Source: Stenotrophomonas geniculata ATCC 19374 = JCM 13324
Lineage (GTDB): Bacteria > Pseudomonadota > Gammaproteobacteria > Xanthomonadales > Xanthomonadaceae
Direction of reading: 5' to 3'
DNA: 36,671 nt
Assembly: GCF_001431625.1 (NCBI RefSeq)
Contig: NZ_LLXT01000028.1
Span: 1-36,671 of the forward strand
Shown here: positions 1 through 8,395 of the stretch, one piece after another
How positions within the stretch are numbered: position 1 is the first letter of the stretch
How the letters are laid out: each line of letters begins with the position of its first letter
Made by a program: the position numbers and the translations under genes
The notes under the pieces: model-generated
What the model saw: the letters and a program-made list of their open reading frames with translations, nothing else
What the model was told of the DNA's origin: nothing
Databases searched by the model: none

Positions 1-2521
1 ATTCATGCGCACCGGTGCGCACGGCCTGGTTGCGCACACTGCGGAACCAGGTACCCGGGTCATCATCGAAGGCGTTTTCCAGCGCGTGGCCGGGCTCTTC
101 GGCCGGGCGGTTGACCACCAGCAGGCTGTCGGCCGGCAGTTCGCGGCCAAGTACCGGTGCCGTCGGATACGCATCGTCGGCAGCGGCGGCGGCGACCGCG
201 AAGTCCAGCTGCAGTTGCAGGGGCTGGCGGATGTCCTGGCTGGCGGTGCGCACATGCAGCGTGCCGCGTCGTTCGGCGGCATCGAAGTACCAGCCTTCAG
301 CAGCGGCGTTGAACGCAGCGGCATCAGCCAGCGCCGGCAGCGCGCGGCCAGCGGCCTGCACCGCACGCGGCGCCTGGCGGCTGAGTACGCGCAAGCCGTA
401 GCGGCGCTGCGGCAGCTGGCCGTTGTACTGGCCCTGCACCGCATCGATCTGCACCTGCACCGGGCCACTGCCCTGCGCTGGCGCCTGCACGCGGATCACC
501 TGCGTGCTCGACTCGCCCTGCTGGTAGCGGCGCGTGTTGCCATCGTCTTCGTACAGCGTGTAGTGCGACTCGCCCTGCGGGTACAGGTCGAAGGTCACTT
601 CATCGAGCGGCTTCTCACCGTCGAACAGCATCGACGGGTACATCGGCAGGATCGCTCCGGCACGCACGAACACCGGCAGCGTGGCCAGGTCCACCTGGCG
701 GTCGAGCTGGCGACCGTCGGCGCCGGCCTGCACGCGGCGGCCGTCCCAGTAGTCGATCCAGCCGCCGGCCGGCAGGTGGATATCGCGGCGCCAGCCACGG
801 CTGGCCGCCTGGCTGCGGTACACCGGCGCCACCAGCAGATCGCGGCCAAGCAGGAACTGGTACTTGTAGGTTTCATCCTGCGCGTGCGGGTCGCGCGGGT
901 TGTCCCACATCAGGCCACGCACCGGTGGTGCGCCGGTCTGCGCGGCCTCGTGCACCAGGCCGTACATGTACGGGGTCAGGCGCATCTTCAACTTCAGGTA
1001 ATCGCGGTTGATGCTGCGGTAGGGCTCGTCGTACCACCACGGATGCTTGCGTGCGTTCGACGACCAGCCGCTCATGCCCATCAGTACCGGCGTGAACGCC
1101 TTCCACTGCAGGTCGCGGGTAAAGGTCTCGGCGCTGCCGCCGAAGATCGCATCGACGTCGCCGCTGGCATAGGCCATGCCGGACAGGCCGGAACCGACCA
1201 GGGTCGGCACATGCCAGCGGATATAGTCCCAGCTGCTGCTCTGGTCGCCGGTCCAGGCCACGGCATAGCGCTGGATGCCGGCCCAGCCCATCACCGTCCA
1301 CAGGAACGGGCGCGAATCGGAATTGTCGAGGATGCCGTTGAACGCCTGGCGGTTGGCGTCCATCGCGAACTGGTAGCCCTTGCCGGTCCAGGCCACGTCC
1401 AGCTTCTGCACGCGGCTGCCGGCCTTGCCCACTTCCCAGGCGATCTTGTCGACGCCGTTCTCGGTCCACAGTCCGGTGCGGAAACCGTAGCCGGCCAGCC
1501 CCTTCACGGTTTCCGGCAACTGCTTGTAACCGCAGCCGTAGCCGTCGTTGGGCAGGATCCAGCCACCGGGCATGTCGTGGGCGCGGTACTGCTTGGCCAC
1601 GCTGTCGATCACATCGGGGGTGGTGCCGGTCGGGCCGTCGCTCCAGCCTTCGGGCACGGTGCCGGGCTTCTTGCTGTTGTCGCCATCGTTGTAGCAATCG
1701 GCGTCGCCGTAGGACAGCGCCCAGCGCGCGACCATGTTCGGGCGGCCAGTCAGCTGGGTGTAGCGCTCGATCAGTTTCGGCAGGTCGGCGCCGACGAAGT
1801 AATAGGCATCGAAGCGGTCTTCGCGATGCAGCAGCGTGGACTGGTCGGCCTCGCGCAGATCGTAGCTGCCATCGCTCCAGGTATTGCGCAGCATGCCCCA
1901 GCCACGGCTGCTCAGCAGCATCGGTGCAGGGCTGGGGCGGTCGCCCTCTTCCCAGCCGCCGGAATAGGACACCTCCAGCTCGCGGCCCTTGAACTGGTAG
2001 CGGCCGTTCTGCTGGCCGCCACCGAAGTAGCCCTCATCGGCCTGCGAGGACAGCACCTGCACGCTCTGCGTGGCATCCAGGTCCAGTGGCTGCAGTTCCT
2101 GCCACAGCGCGGTGGGCTGGCCGTTGTCCAGCCGTTCCAGGCGCATGCGTAGCGGCTGCCGCTGTACATGCAGCACCAGGGACTCGGTCCGCACGCGGAT
2201 TTCCTGCGCGTCTTCTTCCAGCTTCGCCTGCACGTTGGCCTTGGGCTGCGGCAGTACGATCGGCGCGGCCTTGTCGCCGGCGCCGGTCAGCGTGCCGTTG
2301 CGGCCGGCCTGCACGCGGACAATGTCGGTGGCCGGCAGTTCGATGCGGAGGCGCGCGCCCTTGTCGGTCTGCAGGTCCCAGCCCTGCACGCCGTCGCGGC
2401 TGGCGCTGGCGGCAACCGAACGCAGGTTGCCGACCGGCTCGGCCTGGGCCGGCATGGACGCCAACATCAATGCCGGCAACAGAGCCAGCATCAGCGGCGA
2501 GCGACGAACGCAGATTTCCAC
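1..2521 (-). CDS. Secreted GH31 glycosidase with C-terminal F5/8-type C-like domain (partial, C-terminus off window)
   Basis: The 840 residues visible begin with a signal peptide ending in the Ala-rich stretch MLASMPAQA, so the enzyme is exported. The GH31 barrel is recognisable: the likely nucleophile is Asp375 in KLDVAW and the likely acid/base is Asp426 in WTGDQSSSWD. A C-terminal segment reading ALENAFDDDPGTWFRS near the left edge looks like the start of an F5/8-type C (CBM32-like) sugar-binding domain. The start is taken as GTG at 2521 because GGAG lies 5 nt upstream; an in-frame ATG at 2491 would shorten the signal peptide. The WTGDQSxSWD form differs from classical alpha-glucosidases and, from memory, resembles the alpha-galactosidase and alpha-N-acetylgalactosaminidase branches of GH31. 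Divergence from a GalNAc-type catabolic operon supports an alpha-GalNAc-releasing role, but this specificity is inferred. GH31 membership is confident. Confidence 0.88.
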   Translation of the reverse strand, partial: MEICVRRSPLMLALLPALMLASMPAQAEPVGNLRSVAASASRDGVQGWDLQTDKGARLRIELPATDIVRVQAGRNGTLTGAGDKAAPIVLPQPKANVQAKLEEDAQEIRVRTESLVLHVQRQPLRMRLERLDNGQPTALWQELQPLDLDATQSVQVLSSQADEGYFGGGQQNGRYQFKGRELEVSYSGGWEEGDRPSPAPMLLSSRGWGMLRNTWSDGSYDLREADQSTLLHREDRFDAYYFVGADLPKLIERYTQLTGRPNMVARWALSYGDADCYNDGDNSKKPGTVPEGWSDGPTGTTPDVIDSVAKQYRAHDMPGGWILPNDGYGCGYKQLPETVKGLAGYGFRTGLWTENGVDKIAWEVGKAGSRVQKLDVAWTGKGYQFAMDANRQAFNGILDNSDSRPFLWTVMGWAGIQRYAVAWTGDQSSSWDYIRWHVPTLVGSGLSGMAYASGDVDAIFGGSAETFTRDLQWKAFTPVLMGMSGWSSNARKHPWWYDEPYRSINRDYLKLKMRLTPYMYGLVHEAAQTGAPPVRGLMWDNPRDPHAQDETYKYQFLLGRDLLVAPVYRSQAASRGWRRDIHLPAGGWIDYWDGRRVQAGADGRQLDRQVDLATLPVFVRAGAILPMYPSMLFDGEKPLDEVTFDLYPQGESHYTLYEDDGNTRRYQQGESSTQVIRVQAPAQGSGPVQVQIDAVQGQYNGQLPQRRYGLRVLSRQAPRAVQAAGRALPALADAAAFNAAAEGWYFDAAERRGTLHVRTASQDIRQPLQLQLDFAVAAAAADDAYPTAPVLGRELPADSLLVVNRPAEEPGHALENAFDDDPGTWFRSVRNQAVRTGAHE

Positions 2522-2843
2522 ACGGACTCCCAACCCGTTCACCGGGCGTTTCGAAAGCGGTTGGGCCGACTCTAGGGCAGCGATTCGAAAGATGTCAACA
2601 AATTGAAAGGAAAAAGGAAGATATATTCCACTGAAACGAAAGTTGTTGCGTCGCAATACTTTGTGTAATCGATTGCAGCTGCCTGTTAAGCATTGTGCGA
2701 TACGGCATTCGCCCCGTTCTTTCGTTTTCCCGAGCGCTCGGCAGCAGGAAAAGTCATCACGTCATTTTCTTTCTTTTTACTTTCGATGTTTGACATTTCG
2801 AAAGAAAACGCAGATGGTGCGCTGGCCCAACTGGAACCTCCGA
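2522..2843. promoter_or_regulatory. Divergent control region with CTTTC/GAAAG operator array
   Basis: This is the AT-richest stretch of the locus, between the leftward GH31 gene and rightward agaS. GAAAG (CTTTC on the minus strand) occurs at 2553-2557, 2587-2591, 2605-2609 and 2638-2642, with GAAAC directly before the last. CTTTC on the plus strand occurs at 2719-2723, 2769-2773 and 2780-2784 (the last two 11 bp apart), and GAAAG again at 2800-2804. The string CTTTCGTTT appears in both orientations (minus 2642-2634, plus 2719-2727). Repeated TTTC units are characteristic of AgaR-type DeoR operators, and a DeoR gene lies in the operon. A palindrome TTGCG-T-CGCAA sits at 2646-2656. Operator function is inferred. 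Confidence 0.6.
2569..2598 (-). promoter_or_regulatory. Sigma70-type promoter for the GH31 gene
   Basis: On the minus strand a perfect TTGACA (2598-2593) is followed after 18 bp by TAGAGT (2574-2569, four of six matches to TATAAT). Transcription would start near 2562, giving a leader of about 40 nt before the GTG at 2521. A CTTTC unit (2591-2587) lies in the spacer and TTTCGAAAG (2549-2557) lies just downstream of the start, so a bound DeoR-type regulator would block the promoter. Confidence 0.55.
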
Positions 2844-3998
2844 ATGGACGTCACCCTGCTTTCCGATGTGTCCGCCTGGCAGCGCCTTGGCGGAGCCGAT
2901 ACCGCTACCGAAATCGCCCAGCAGCCAGCGCTGTGGGAAGCCCTCGCCCAGGATCTGTCGCGTGCCCGCGACCGCCTGCAGGCCTTCCTCGGCGGCAGCC
3001 TCAACGATCCCAACCAGCGCGTGCTGTTCACCGGCGCCGGCAGCTCCGGCTTCATCGCCGAGATGGTGGCCGATGCGATCAACGCGCAGTGGCCGGCCGA
3101 GGTGCGCGTGGTGCACACCACCAGCCTGCTGACCCATCCGGCGCTGTACCTGCAGCGCGACCGCCCCACCCTGCTGGTCTCGTTTGGCCGCAGTGGTTCC
3201 AGTCCGGAAAGCGTGGCCGCGGTGGACCGCGTGCGCGCCGATGTGGATGAGGCACGCTTCCTCGACATCACCTGCAACGCCGATGGCGAACTCGCCCGTC
3301 GTGGTGCCGGCCGTGCCGATACCTGCACGCTGCTGATGCCGTCGGCCAGCTGCGATCGCGCCTTCGCCATGACCAGCAGCCTGACCTGCATGCTGCTGGC
3401 CGCACTGACCGTGTTCGATCGTTCGCCGTGGGATGCGCGCGTGGCGCGCCTGAAGCAGATCGCCGCGCTGGCCCGCGAAGGCCAGGCGCAGTGGGATGCA
3501 CCGGTGGCGGTGCTGGCGCAGCGCCCGTTCAACCGCATCATCTACCTCGGCAGCGGCCCGCTGGAAGCGCTGGCGCGCGAGTGCGCGCTGAAGGTGCTGG
3601 AGCTGACCGCCGGCCGCGTGCTGGCGCTGGCCAACACACCGCTGGGCTTCCGCCATGGCCCGAAGTCGACGCTGGACGGCAACACCCTGGTGGTGGTGCT
3701 GCGCAGCGTGCAGCCGCTGGCGCGCCGCTACGAACAGGACCTGGTGGAAGAACTGCGCCGCGACGGCGTGGCCGGCCAGGTGCTGGCGATCGGCCCGCAT
3801 TCGGACATCGGCGCCGACGACGAATACACCCTCACCGTGCCGGCACTGGACGATCCGTGGCTGGCACCGGTGTGGCTGGGCTTCGCGCAGCTGTTCGCGC
3901 TGCAGCGCTCGGCCGCGCTGGGCCTGACCCCGGACAACCCGTTCCCGGACGGCACCGTCAACCGCGTCGTCAAGGGCGTCACCATCCACCATGGCTGA
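2844..3998 (+). CDS. agaS: AgaS-like SIS-domain sugar-phosphate deaminase/isomerase
   Basis: A 384-residue cytoplasmic protein with two SIS domains. The sugar-phosphate binding signatures are GAGSSGF (residues 64-70) and SFGRSGSSPES (about 113-123); a second SIS domain follows around YLGSGPLEAL, with the GFRHGPKS segment typical of GlmS/AgaS relatives. AgaS converts galactosamine-6-phosphate to tagatose-6-phosphate and ammonia; glucosamine-6-phosphate deamination by a NagB-II type enzyme is the main alternative. Two starts are possible, ATG at 2814 (ten residues longer) or 2844. I chose 2844 because family members begin close to this point, but neither has a strong ribosome binding site. It is the first gene of the operon and its 3' end overlaps the kinase by 8 bp. 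Confidence 0.85.
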   Translation: MDVTLLSDVSAWQRLGGADTATEIAQQPALWEALAQDLSRARDRLQAFLGGSLNDPNQRVLFTGAGSSGFIAEMVADAINAQWPAEVRVVHTTSLLTHPALYLQRDRPTLLVSFGRSGSSPESVAAVDRVRADVDEARFLDITCNADGELARRGAGRADTCTLLMPSASCDRAFAMTSSLTCMLLAALTVFDRSPWDARVARLKQIAALAREGQAQWDAPVAVLAQRPFNRIIYLGSGPLEALARECALKVLELTAGRVLALANTPLGFRHGPKSTLDGNTLVVVLRSVQPLARRYEQDLVEELRRDGVAGQVLAIGPHSDIGADDEYTLTVPALDDPWLAPVWLGFAQLFALQRSAALGLTPDNPFPDGTVNRVVKGVTIHHG

Positions 3999-4929
3999 GC
4001 TGATCGCCCACGCCTGCTACGGCATCGACATCGGCGGCACCAAGATCGAGCTGGTGGCGTGCGATGCGGCGATGCAGGTCACCTGGCGCCGCCGCGTGGC
4101 CACCCCACAGGGTGACTACGACGGCTTCCTGAAGGCGGTGGTGGCGCTGGTGGCCGAGGCCGATGCGGCGCTGGGCCGCAGCGATGCGGCCATCGGCATC
4201 GCCCTGCCCGGCGTGCGCGACCGCCGCAGCGGCCGCCAGCTCAGCGCGAACGTGCCGGCACTGACCGGCCAATGCGTGGCGCAGGATCTGCAGGCACGCC
4301 TGCAACGCCCGCTGCACTTCGGCAACGACCTGCAGTGCTTTGCCCTGTCGGAAGCGCATGGCGGGGCCGCCGACGGCTACCCCAGCATGTTCGGCGCCAT
4401 CCTCGGCACTGGTGCCGGCGGCGGCTTCTGCCTGCAGGGCCGCCTGCTATCCGGCTTCAACGGCCTGGCCGGCGAATGGGGCCACTGGAGCGTGCCCGGC
4501 CACCTGCTGCAGCGACATGGCCTGCCGCTGATCGACTGCGCCTGTGGCCTGCAGGGCTGCGTGGAGCGCTACGTGTCCGGTAGCGGGCTGGCAATGATCG
4601 AGCGCCACCTCGGTGGCAGTGCCGCGGACGCCAGCGCCGTGATCGCCCTGGCCGAAGCCGGCGATGTACATGCGCGCAAGGCGCTGGACATCCACCGCGA
4701 TCTGCTTGGCCACAGCCTGGCCGCGCTGGTGCTGGCGCTGGACCCGCACGTGATCGTGCTCGGCGGTGGCCTCTCGCAGTACGCGCCGCTGTACCAGCAG
4801 CTGCCGGCGGCCATCGCCGCTCATCTGTTCAACGGCGTGCAGGTTCCGCCGATCGTGCCGCCGCGCTTCGGCGATGCCGGTGGCGCACGTGGTGCCGCCC
4901 TGCTCGCCTGCCAACCCTCGTTTTCCTGA
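3991..4929 (+). CDS. agaK: ROK-family sugar kinase, probable N-acetylgalactosamine (or N-acetylglucosamine) kinase
   Basis: A 312-residue ROK kinase. The phosphate-binding motif DIGGTKIE lies at residues 13-20, and the ROK zinc motif CACGLQGCVE at 183-192 fits CxCGxxGCxE exactly. It would phosphorylate the imported sugar at C6 with ATP. Presence of a kinase beside an MFS permease implies PTS-independent uptake, as in the AgaK branch of Shewanella-type GalNAc pathways. The gene overlaps agaS by 8 bp and is followed 17 bp later by the GatZ-family gene. Substrate choice between GalNAc and GlcNAc cannot be read from the sequence; GalNAc is inferred from agaS and the GatZ-family gene. Confidence 0.85.
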   Translation: MAELIAHACYGIDIGGTKIELVACDAAMQVTWRRRVATPQGDYDGFLKAVVALVAEADAALGRSDAAIGIALPGVRDRRSGRQLSANVPALTGQCVAQDLQARLQRPLHFGNDLQCFALSEAHGGAADGYPSMFGAILGTGAGGGFCLQGRLLSGFNGLAGEWGHWSVPGHLLQRHGLPLIDCACGLQGCVERYVSGSGLAMIERHLGGSAADASAVIALAEAGDVHARKALDIHRDLLGHSLAALVLALDPHVIVLGGGLSQYAPLYQQLPAAIAAHLFNGVQVPPIVPPRFGDAGGARGAALLACQPSFS

Positions 4930-4946
4930 TTGACCGGAGCCTGACC

Positions 4947-6281
4947 ATGTCCCCGTTGCAGACCCTGCTTGCCTCCCACCGCGCCGGCGCCAACGTCGGC
5001 CTGTACAGCGTCTGCTGCAGCAACGAGCAGGTGCTGCGCGCCGCCATGCACGTGGCGCTGGCCCATGGCACCGTGCTGCTGATCGAGGCCACCTCCAACC
5101 AGGTCGACCAGTTCGGCGGCTACACCGGGATGACTCCGCCGCAGTACCGCGATTACGTCAGCACGCTGGCCGATGAAGAAGGTTTCCCGCGCGAGCGGCT
5201 GATCCTGGGTGGCGACCACCTCGGCCCGAATGCCTGGCAGAAGCGCCCGGCTGCCGAAGCGATGACCCACGCGCGCGTGCTGATCGAAGCCTACGTCGCC
5301 GCCGGTTTCCACAAGATCCACCTCGATTGCAGCATGTCCTGCGCCGATGACCCGGTGCCGCTGCCCGACGCCATCGTCGCCGCGCGCTCGGCCGAGCTGG
5401 CCGAGATCGCCGAACGCACCGCCGCCGATCATGGCCTGCCGCCGCCGGTCTACGTGATCGGTACCGAAGTGCCGATTCCCGGTGGCGAAGCCTCGCTGGC
5501 CGAAGGCCTGCAGGTGACCACGCCCGCTGCTGCCGCGCAGACCCTGGCGATTCATCAGCAGGCGTTCGATACGCCGCAGCTGCGCGATGCGTGGCAGCGC
5601 GTGATCGCCATGGTGGTGCAACCGGGCGTGGACTTCGACCACAGCAGTGTGCACGAGTACGACCCGGCCGCCGCCAGCACGCTGGCCGACTTCCTCGAAC
5701 AGCAGCCGCGCATCGTGTTCGAAGCGCATTCCACCGACTACCAGCGCGAAAGTGGCCTGCACGCCTTGGTGCGCGACCACTTCGCCATCCTCAAGGTCGG
5801 CCCGGCGGCGACCTTCGCCTACCGCGAAGCGCTGTTCGCGCTGGCCGCGATCGAGGCCGAACTGCTGCCGGCCGCACAGTGCTCGCGCCTGCCGCAGGTG
5901 CTGGATGAAGTGATGGTGGCGCAGCCGAAGTACTGGCAGTCCTACTACCAGGGCGATGAGGCAGCGCTGCGCCTGCTGCGCAGCTATTCCTTCAGCGACC
6001 GCTGCCGCTACTACTGGGGCGAGCCCGCGCTGGTGCAGGCGGTGCAGACCCTGTTCGCCAACCTGGAACAGCACGCGCCGCCGCTGGTACTGCTCAGCCA
6101 GTACCTGCCGGAGCAGTACCGGGCCGTGCGCGAGGGCACCCTGGCCAATACGCCTACCGCGCTGGCACGGCATCGCGTCGGCCTGTGCCTAGGCGAGTAC
6201 GCCCGTGCGTGCAGCGCCAACCAGGCCGGAACCCGCACGCATCACGCAGACGCGGCTGCCGCCGTTGCTGCGAACGGCTAA
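4947..6281 (+). CDS. agaZ: GatZ/KbaZ/AgaZ-family protein (tagatose phosphate metabolism)
   Basis: A 444-residue member of the GatZ/KbaZ/AgaZ family, recognised by the N-terminal region NVGLYSVCCSNEQVL, the segments EATSNQVDQFGGYTGM and GGDHLGPNAW, and the full family length. E. coli GatZ and KbaZ support the class II tagatose-1,6-bisphosphate aldolase subunits GatY/KbaY; AgaZ has also been proposed to be a tagatose-6-phosphate kinase, and some GatZ-like proteins are reported as sugar-phosphate 4-epimerases. GGAG at 4936-4939 sits 7 nt before the ATG, which fixes the start. No GatY/AgaY partner is encoded nearby, so an independent enzymatic role is attractive but unproved. The C-terminal 20 residues (ADAAAAVAANG) look disordered. 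Confidence 0.85.
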   Translation: MSPLQTLLASHRAGANVGLYSVCCSNEQVLRAAMHVALAHGTVLLIEATSNQVDQFGGYTGMTPPQYRDYVSTLADEEGFPRERLILGGDHLGPNAWQKRPAAEAMTHARVLIEAYVAAGFHKIHLDCSMSCADDPVPLPDAIVAARSAELAEIAERTAADHGLPPPVYVIGTEVPIPGGEASLAEGLQVTTPAAAAQTLAIHQQAFDTPQLRDAWQRVIAMVVQPGVDFDHSSVHEYDPAAASTLADFLEQQPRIVFEAHSTDYQRESGLHALVRDHFAILKVGPAATFAYREALFALAAIEAELLPAAQCSRLPQVLDEVMVAQPKYWQSYYQGDEAALRLLRSYSFSDRCRYYWGEPALVQAVQTLFANLEQHAPPLVLLSQYLPEQYRAVREGTLANTPTALARHRVGLCLGEYARACSANQAGTRTHHADAAAAVAANG

Positions 6282-6314
6282 TCTCTACCTTTCCCCGCGA
6301 CACCGAGAATGGCC

Positions 6315-7091
6315 ATGCGCAACACCCGCTCCCGCCGGCAACAGATCCTGCAGCTGCTGATCGAGCACGGCTCGGTGCAGGTGGCCGATCTGGTCGAGCG
6401 CTTCGGCGTGTCGGCGGTGACCATCCGTGCCGACCTGACCCACTTCGAATCGCAAGGCCTGGCCAACCGTACCCACGGTGGCGCCACGCTGGTACGCACG
6501 CCGCCGCAGGAACAGGACATCCACGAAAAGGACGCACTGAACCTGCCGCTGAAGGAATCGATCGGCGCGTGTGCCGCGCGCCTGGTGCGGCCCGGTGACA
6601 ACATCATCATCGACTCCGGCTCGACCACGATGACCCTGGCCCGTCACTTGCGCACCCAGCGCGACGTGACGGTGATGACCAATGGGTTGAACATCGCCTG
6701 GGAACTGGCCAACGCGCCCGGCATCAACGTGCTGCTGACCGGTGGACTGCTGCGCCAGCAGTCGTTGTCGCTGCAAGGCAGCCAGGCCGAAGCCAGCCTC
6801 AACTCCTACAGCTTCGACACCCTGTTCCTGGGCGTGGACGGCCTGGACCTGCAGTTCGGCCTGACCACCCACGATGAAGCCGAAGCCCGCCTCAACCACC
6901 GCATGGTCGAGCGGGCGCGCCGCATCGTGGTGCTGACCGACGCCTCCAAGTTCGGCCGCGTCAGCCTGCACCGCATCGCACTTCTCGATCAGATCCACGC
7001 CATCATCACCGACGCCGGCATCGACGACGCAACCCGTGAAGGGCTGCAGCGGCTGGGCATCGAAGTGATCATCGCCGAGCCCACTGCATGA
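6315..7091 (+). CDS. agaR: DeoR-family transcriptional regulator, probable AgaR
   Basis: A DeoR-family repressor of about 258 residues. The N-terminal winged helix-turn-helix (about residues 11-55) includes VADLVERFGVSAVTIRADL. The C-terminal DeoR sensor domain, which is ribose-5-phosphate-isomerase-like, carries IIDSGSTTM, LTGG and LGVDGLD, typical of sugar-phosphate-sensing members. ATG at 6315 is preferred over 6309 because GAGA (6305-6308) is then 6 nt upstream. It probably binds the CTTTC repeats in the divergent region at 2522-2843 and is relieved by a phosphorylated pathway intermediate; both points are inference. Its stop overlaps the start of the deacetylase gene (ATGA), indicating translational coupling. 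Confidence 0.85.
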   Translation: MRNTRSRRQQILQLLIEHGSVQVADLVERFGVSAVTIRADLTHFESQGLANRTHGGATLVRTPPQEQDIHEKDALNLPLKESIGACAARLVRPGDNIIIDSGSTTMTLARHLRTQRDVTVMTNGLNIAWELANAPGINVLLTGGLLRQQSLSLQGSQAEASLNSYSFDTLFLGVDGLDLQFGLTTHDEAEARLNHRMVERARRIVVLTDASKFGRVSLHRIALLDQIHAIITDAGIDDATREGLQRLGIEVIIAEPTA

Positions 7092-8203
7092 CCGACACCC
7101 GCACCCTGCATGGCCGCATCCTCACGCCGCTGGGTTGGCGGCGTGGCCACGTCCACTTCGATTCGCACATCCGCCAGCTGCAGGTGGACGACCACAGCGG
7201 CGCTGACGACCTGCAGCTGCCGGTGATCCTGCCCGGCTTCATCGACCTGCACGTGCATGGTGCGGCCGGCGTCGACCTGATGCAGGGCGGCGACGTGGCA
7301 CGCACCATCGCCCGCACCCATCTGCGTTTCGGTACCACCACACTGCTGGCGACCACCATGACCGCCGGCCTGGATGAGATCGAGCACGCGCTGCACGGCG
7401 TGGCCGCAACCATCGCAGCGCCCGATGCCGATGCCGCCTGCATTGCCGGCGTACATCTGGAAGGGCCGTTCATCAGCCCGCAGCGGCTGGGCGCGCAACC
7501 CAACCGCACCATCGAGGCGACGCTGGCGCTGGTGCAGCAGCTGCATGCACTTGCACCGATCCGGGTGATGACGCTGGCGCCGGAAATCGGCGAGCACACC
7601 GCACTGATTCCCGCGCTTTCGGCAATGGGCATCCGTGTGCAGCTGGGCCACAGCGCTGGCACTTACGAAGAAGGTGTTGCTGCGCTGCAGGCCGGGGCTT
7701 CCGGCTTCACCCATCTGTTCAACGGCATGACCGGCGTCGACCACTACCGGCCTGGCATCGCCGCGGCGGCGCTGGCACATGCGCAGTACGCCGAGATCAT
7801 TCCCGACCTGCAGCACATCCATCCCGGCGTGATCCGCCTGGCCGCGCGCGCGATCCCGCGCTTGTACGCTGTGACCGACGCCACCGCCGCCACCGGCATG
7901 CCCGATGGCGAGTACGCGCTGGGCGAACAGCGCGTGCACAAGTGCGGCGGCTGCGTACGCCTGGCCACCGGTTCGCTGGCCGGCAGCGCACTGACCATGG
8001 ACCAGGCGCTGCGCAACCTGGTGCGTGTGGGACTGGAACTGGCCGATGCCTCGCATCGCGTGTCCACCTTCCCCGCCGATTACCTGGGCCTGGATGATCG
8101 CGGTCGCATTGCGCCCGACGCCCGTGCCGACCTGGTGGTACTGGATGCCGGATTGCGCCTGCAGCAGGTGGTGATCGGCGGGCGCGTCGTCGATCTGACC
8201 TGA
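7088..8203 (+). CDS. agaA: N-acetylgalactosamine-/N-acetylglucosamine-6-phosphate deacetylase
   Basis: A 371-residue amidohydrolase of the NagA family, which removes acetate from N-acetyl-hexosamine-6-phosphate. Visible signatures are the metal-binding DLHVHG (His55, His57), HLEGPF with metal ligand Glu125, QLGHSAGTYEEG, THLFNGM, and VTDATAATG carrying the catalytic Asp. The start ATG overlaps the agaR stop by 4 bp. Operon membership with agaS and the GatZ-family gene suggests the GalNAc-6-phosphate-specific AgaA role rather than general GlcNAc recycling; nagA and agaA cannot be separated from sequence alone. An intergenic region with two REPs separates it from the permease gene. Confidence 0.87.
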   Translation: MTDTRTLHGRILTPLGWRRGHVHFDSHIRQLQVDDHSGADDLQLPVILPGFIDLHVHGAAGVDLMQGGDVARTIARTHLRFGTTTLLATTMTAGLDEIEHALHGVAATIAAPDADAACIAGVHLEGPFISPQRLGAQPNRTIEATLALVQQLHALAPIRVMTLAPEIGEHTALIPALSAMGIRVQLGHSAGTYEEGVAALQAGASGFTHLFNGMTGVDHYRPGIAAAALAHAQYAEIIPDLQHIHPGVIRLAARAIPRLYAVTDATAATGMPDGEYALGEQRVHKCGGCVRLATGSLAGSALTMDQALRNLVRVGLELADASHRVSTFPADYLGLDDRGRIAPDARADLVVLDAGLRLQQVVIGGRVVDLT

Positions 8204-8240
8204 CGCAAGCGATGCGGCCCGGATGCCGCGCGGGCTCCCT

Positions 8241-8334
8241 GTAGAGCCGAGCCATGCTCGGCTCGCCGCGCGAAGCGCGGCATGGGGAACCTCGATATCG
8301 GAACGGAAAGCAGCCGAGCATGGCTCGGCTCTAC
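8241..8334. repeat. Inverted dimer of GTAG-type REPs
   Basis: The left copy is GTAG followed by AGCCGAGC-CAT-GCTCGGCT (8241-8264). The right copy is its near inverse, GCCGAGC-ATG-GCTCGGC-TCTAC (8313-8334). The two stem-loops face each other, with a small hairpin GCCGCG/CGCGGC between them (8265-8281). GTAG-headed hairpins in Stenotrophomonas are the SMAG family of REPs. A transcript here could fold into a long double hairpin that protects or attenuates mRNA between the deacetylase and permease genes. Confidence 0.8.
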
Positions 8335-8359
8335 AGAATGCACTCTGCGACGAACCGCC

Positions 8360-8382
8360 GCCGGGCCTGGCCCGGCGCTACC
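8360..8382 (-). repeat. Single GTAG-type REP in the permease leader
   Basis: GCCGGGCC-TG-GCCCGGC followed by GCTACC reads on the minus strand as a GGTAGCGCCGGGC-type REP. It ends just before the ribosome binding site (AGGAA, about 8384-8389) of the MFS gene, so a hairpin formed in the mRNA would lie beside the initiation region. Confidence 0.75.
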
Positions 8383-8395
8383 ACAGGAACTGCCG

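Noticed and set aside
5..2152. A 715-residue plus-strand frame opposite the GH31 gene
   Set aside because: It is antisense to a gene with clear signal peptide and catalytic motifs, and its own sequence shows no family features.
2661..2701. Possible sigma70 promoters for agaS (TTGTGT-N17-TGTTAA and TTGCAG-N17-TGCGAT)
   Set aside because: Each matches only about half of the consensus positions, and I could not choose between them.
2790..2813. A perfect TTGACA just before agaS
   Set aside because: It lies too close to the start codon and has no -10 box at the right distance; it is more likely part of the operator-rich sequence.
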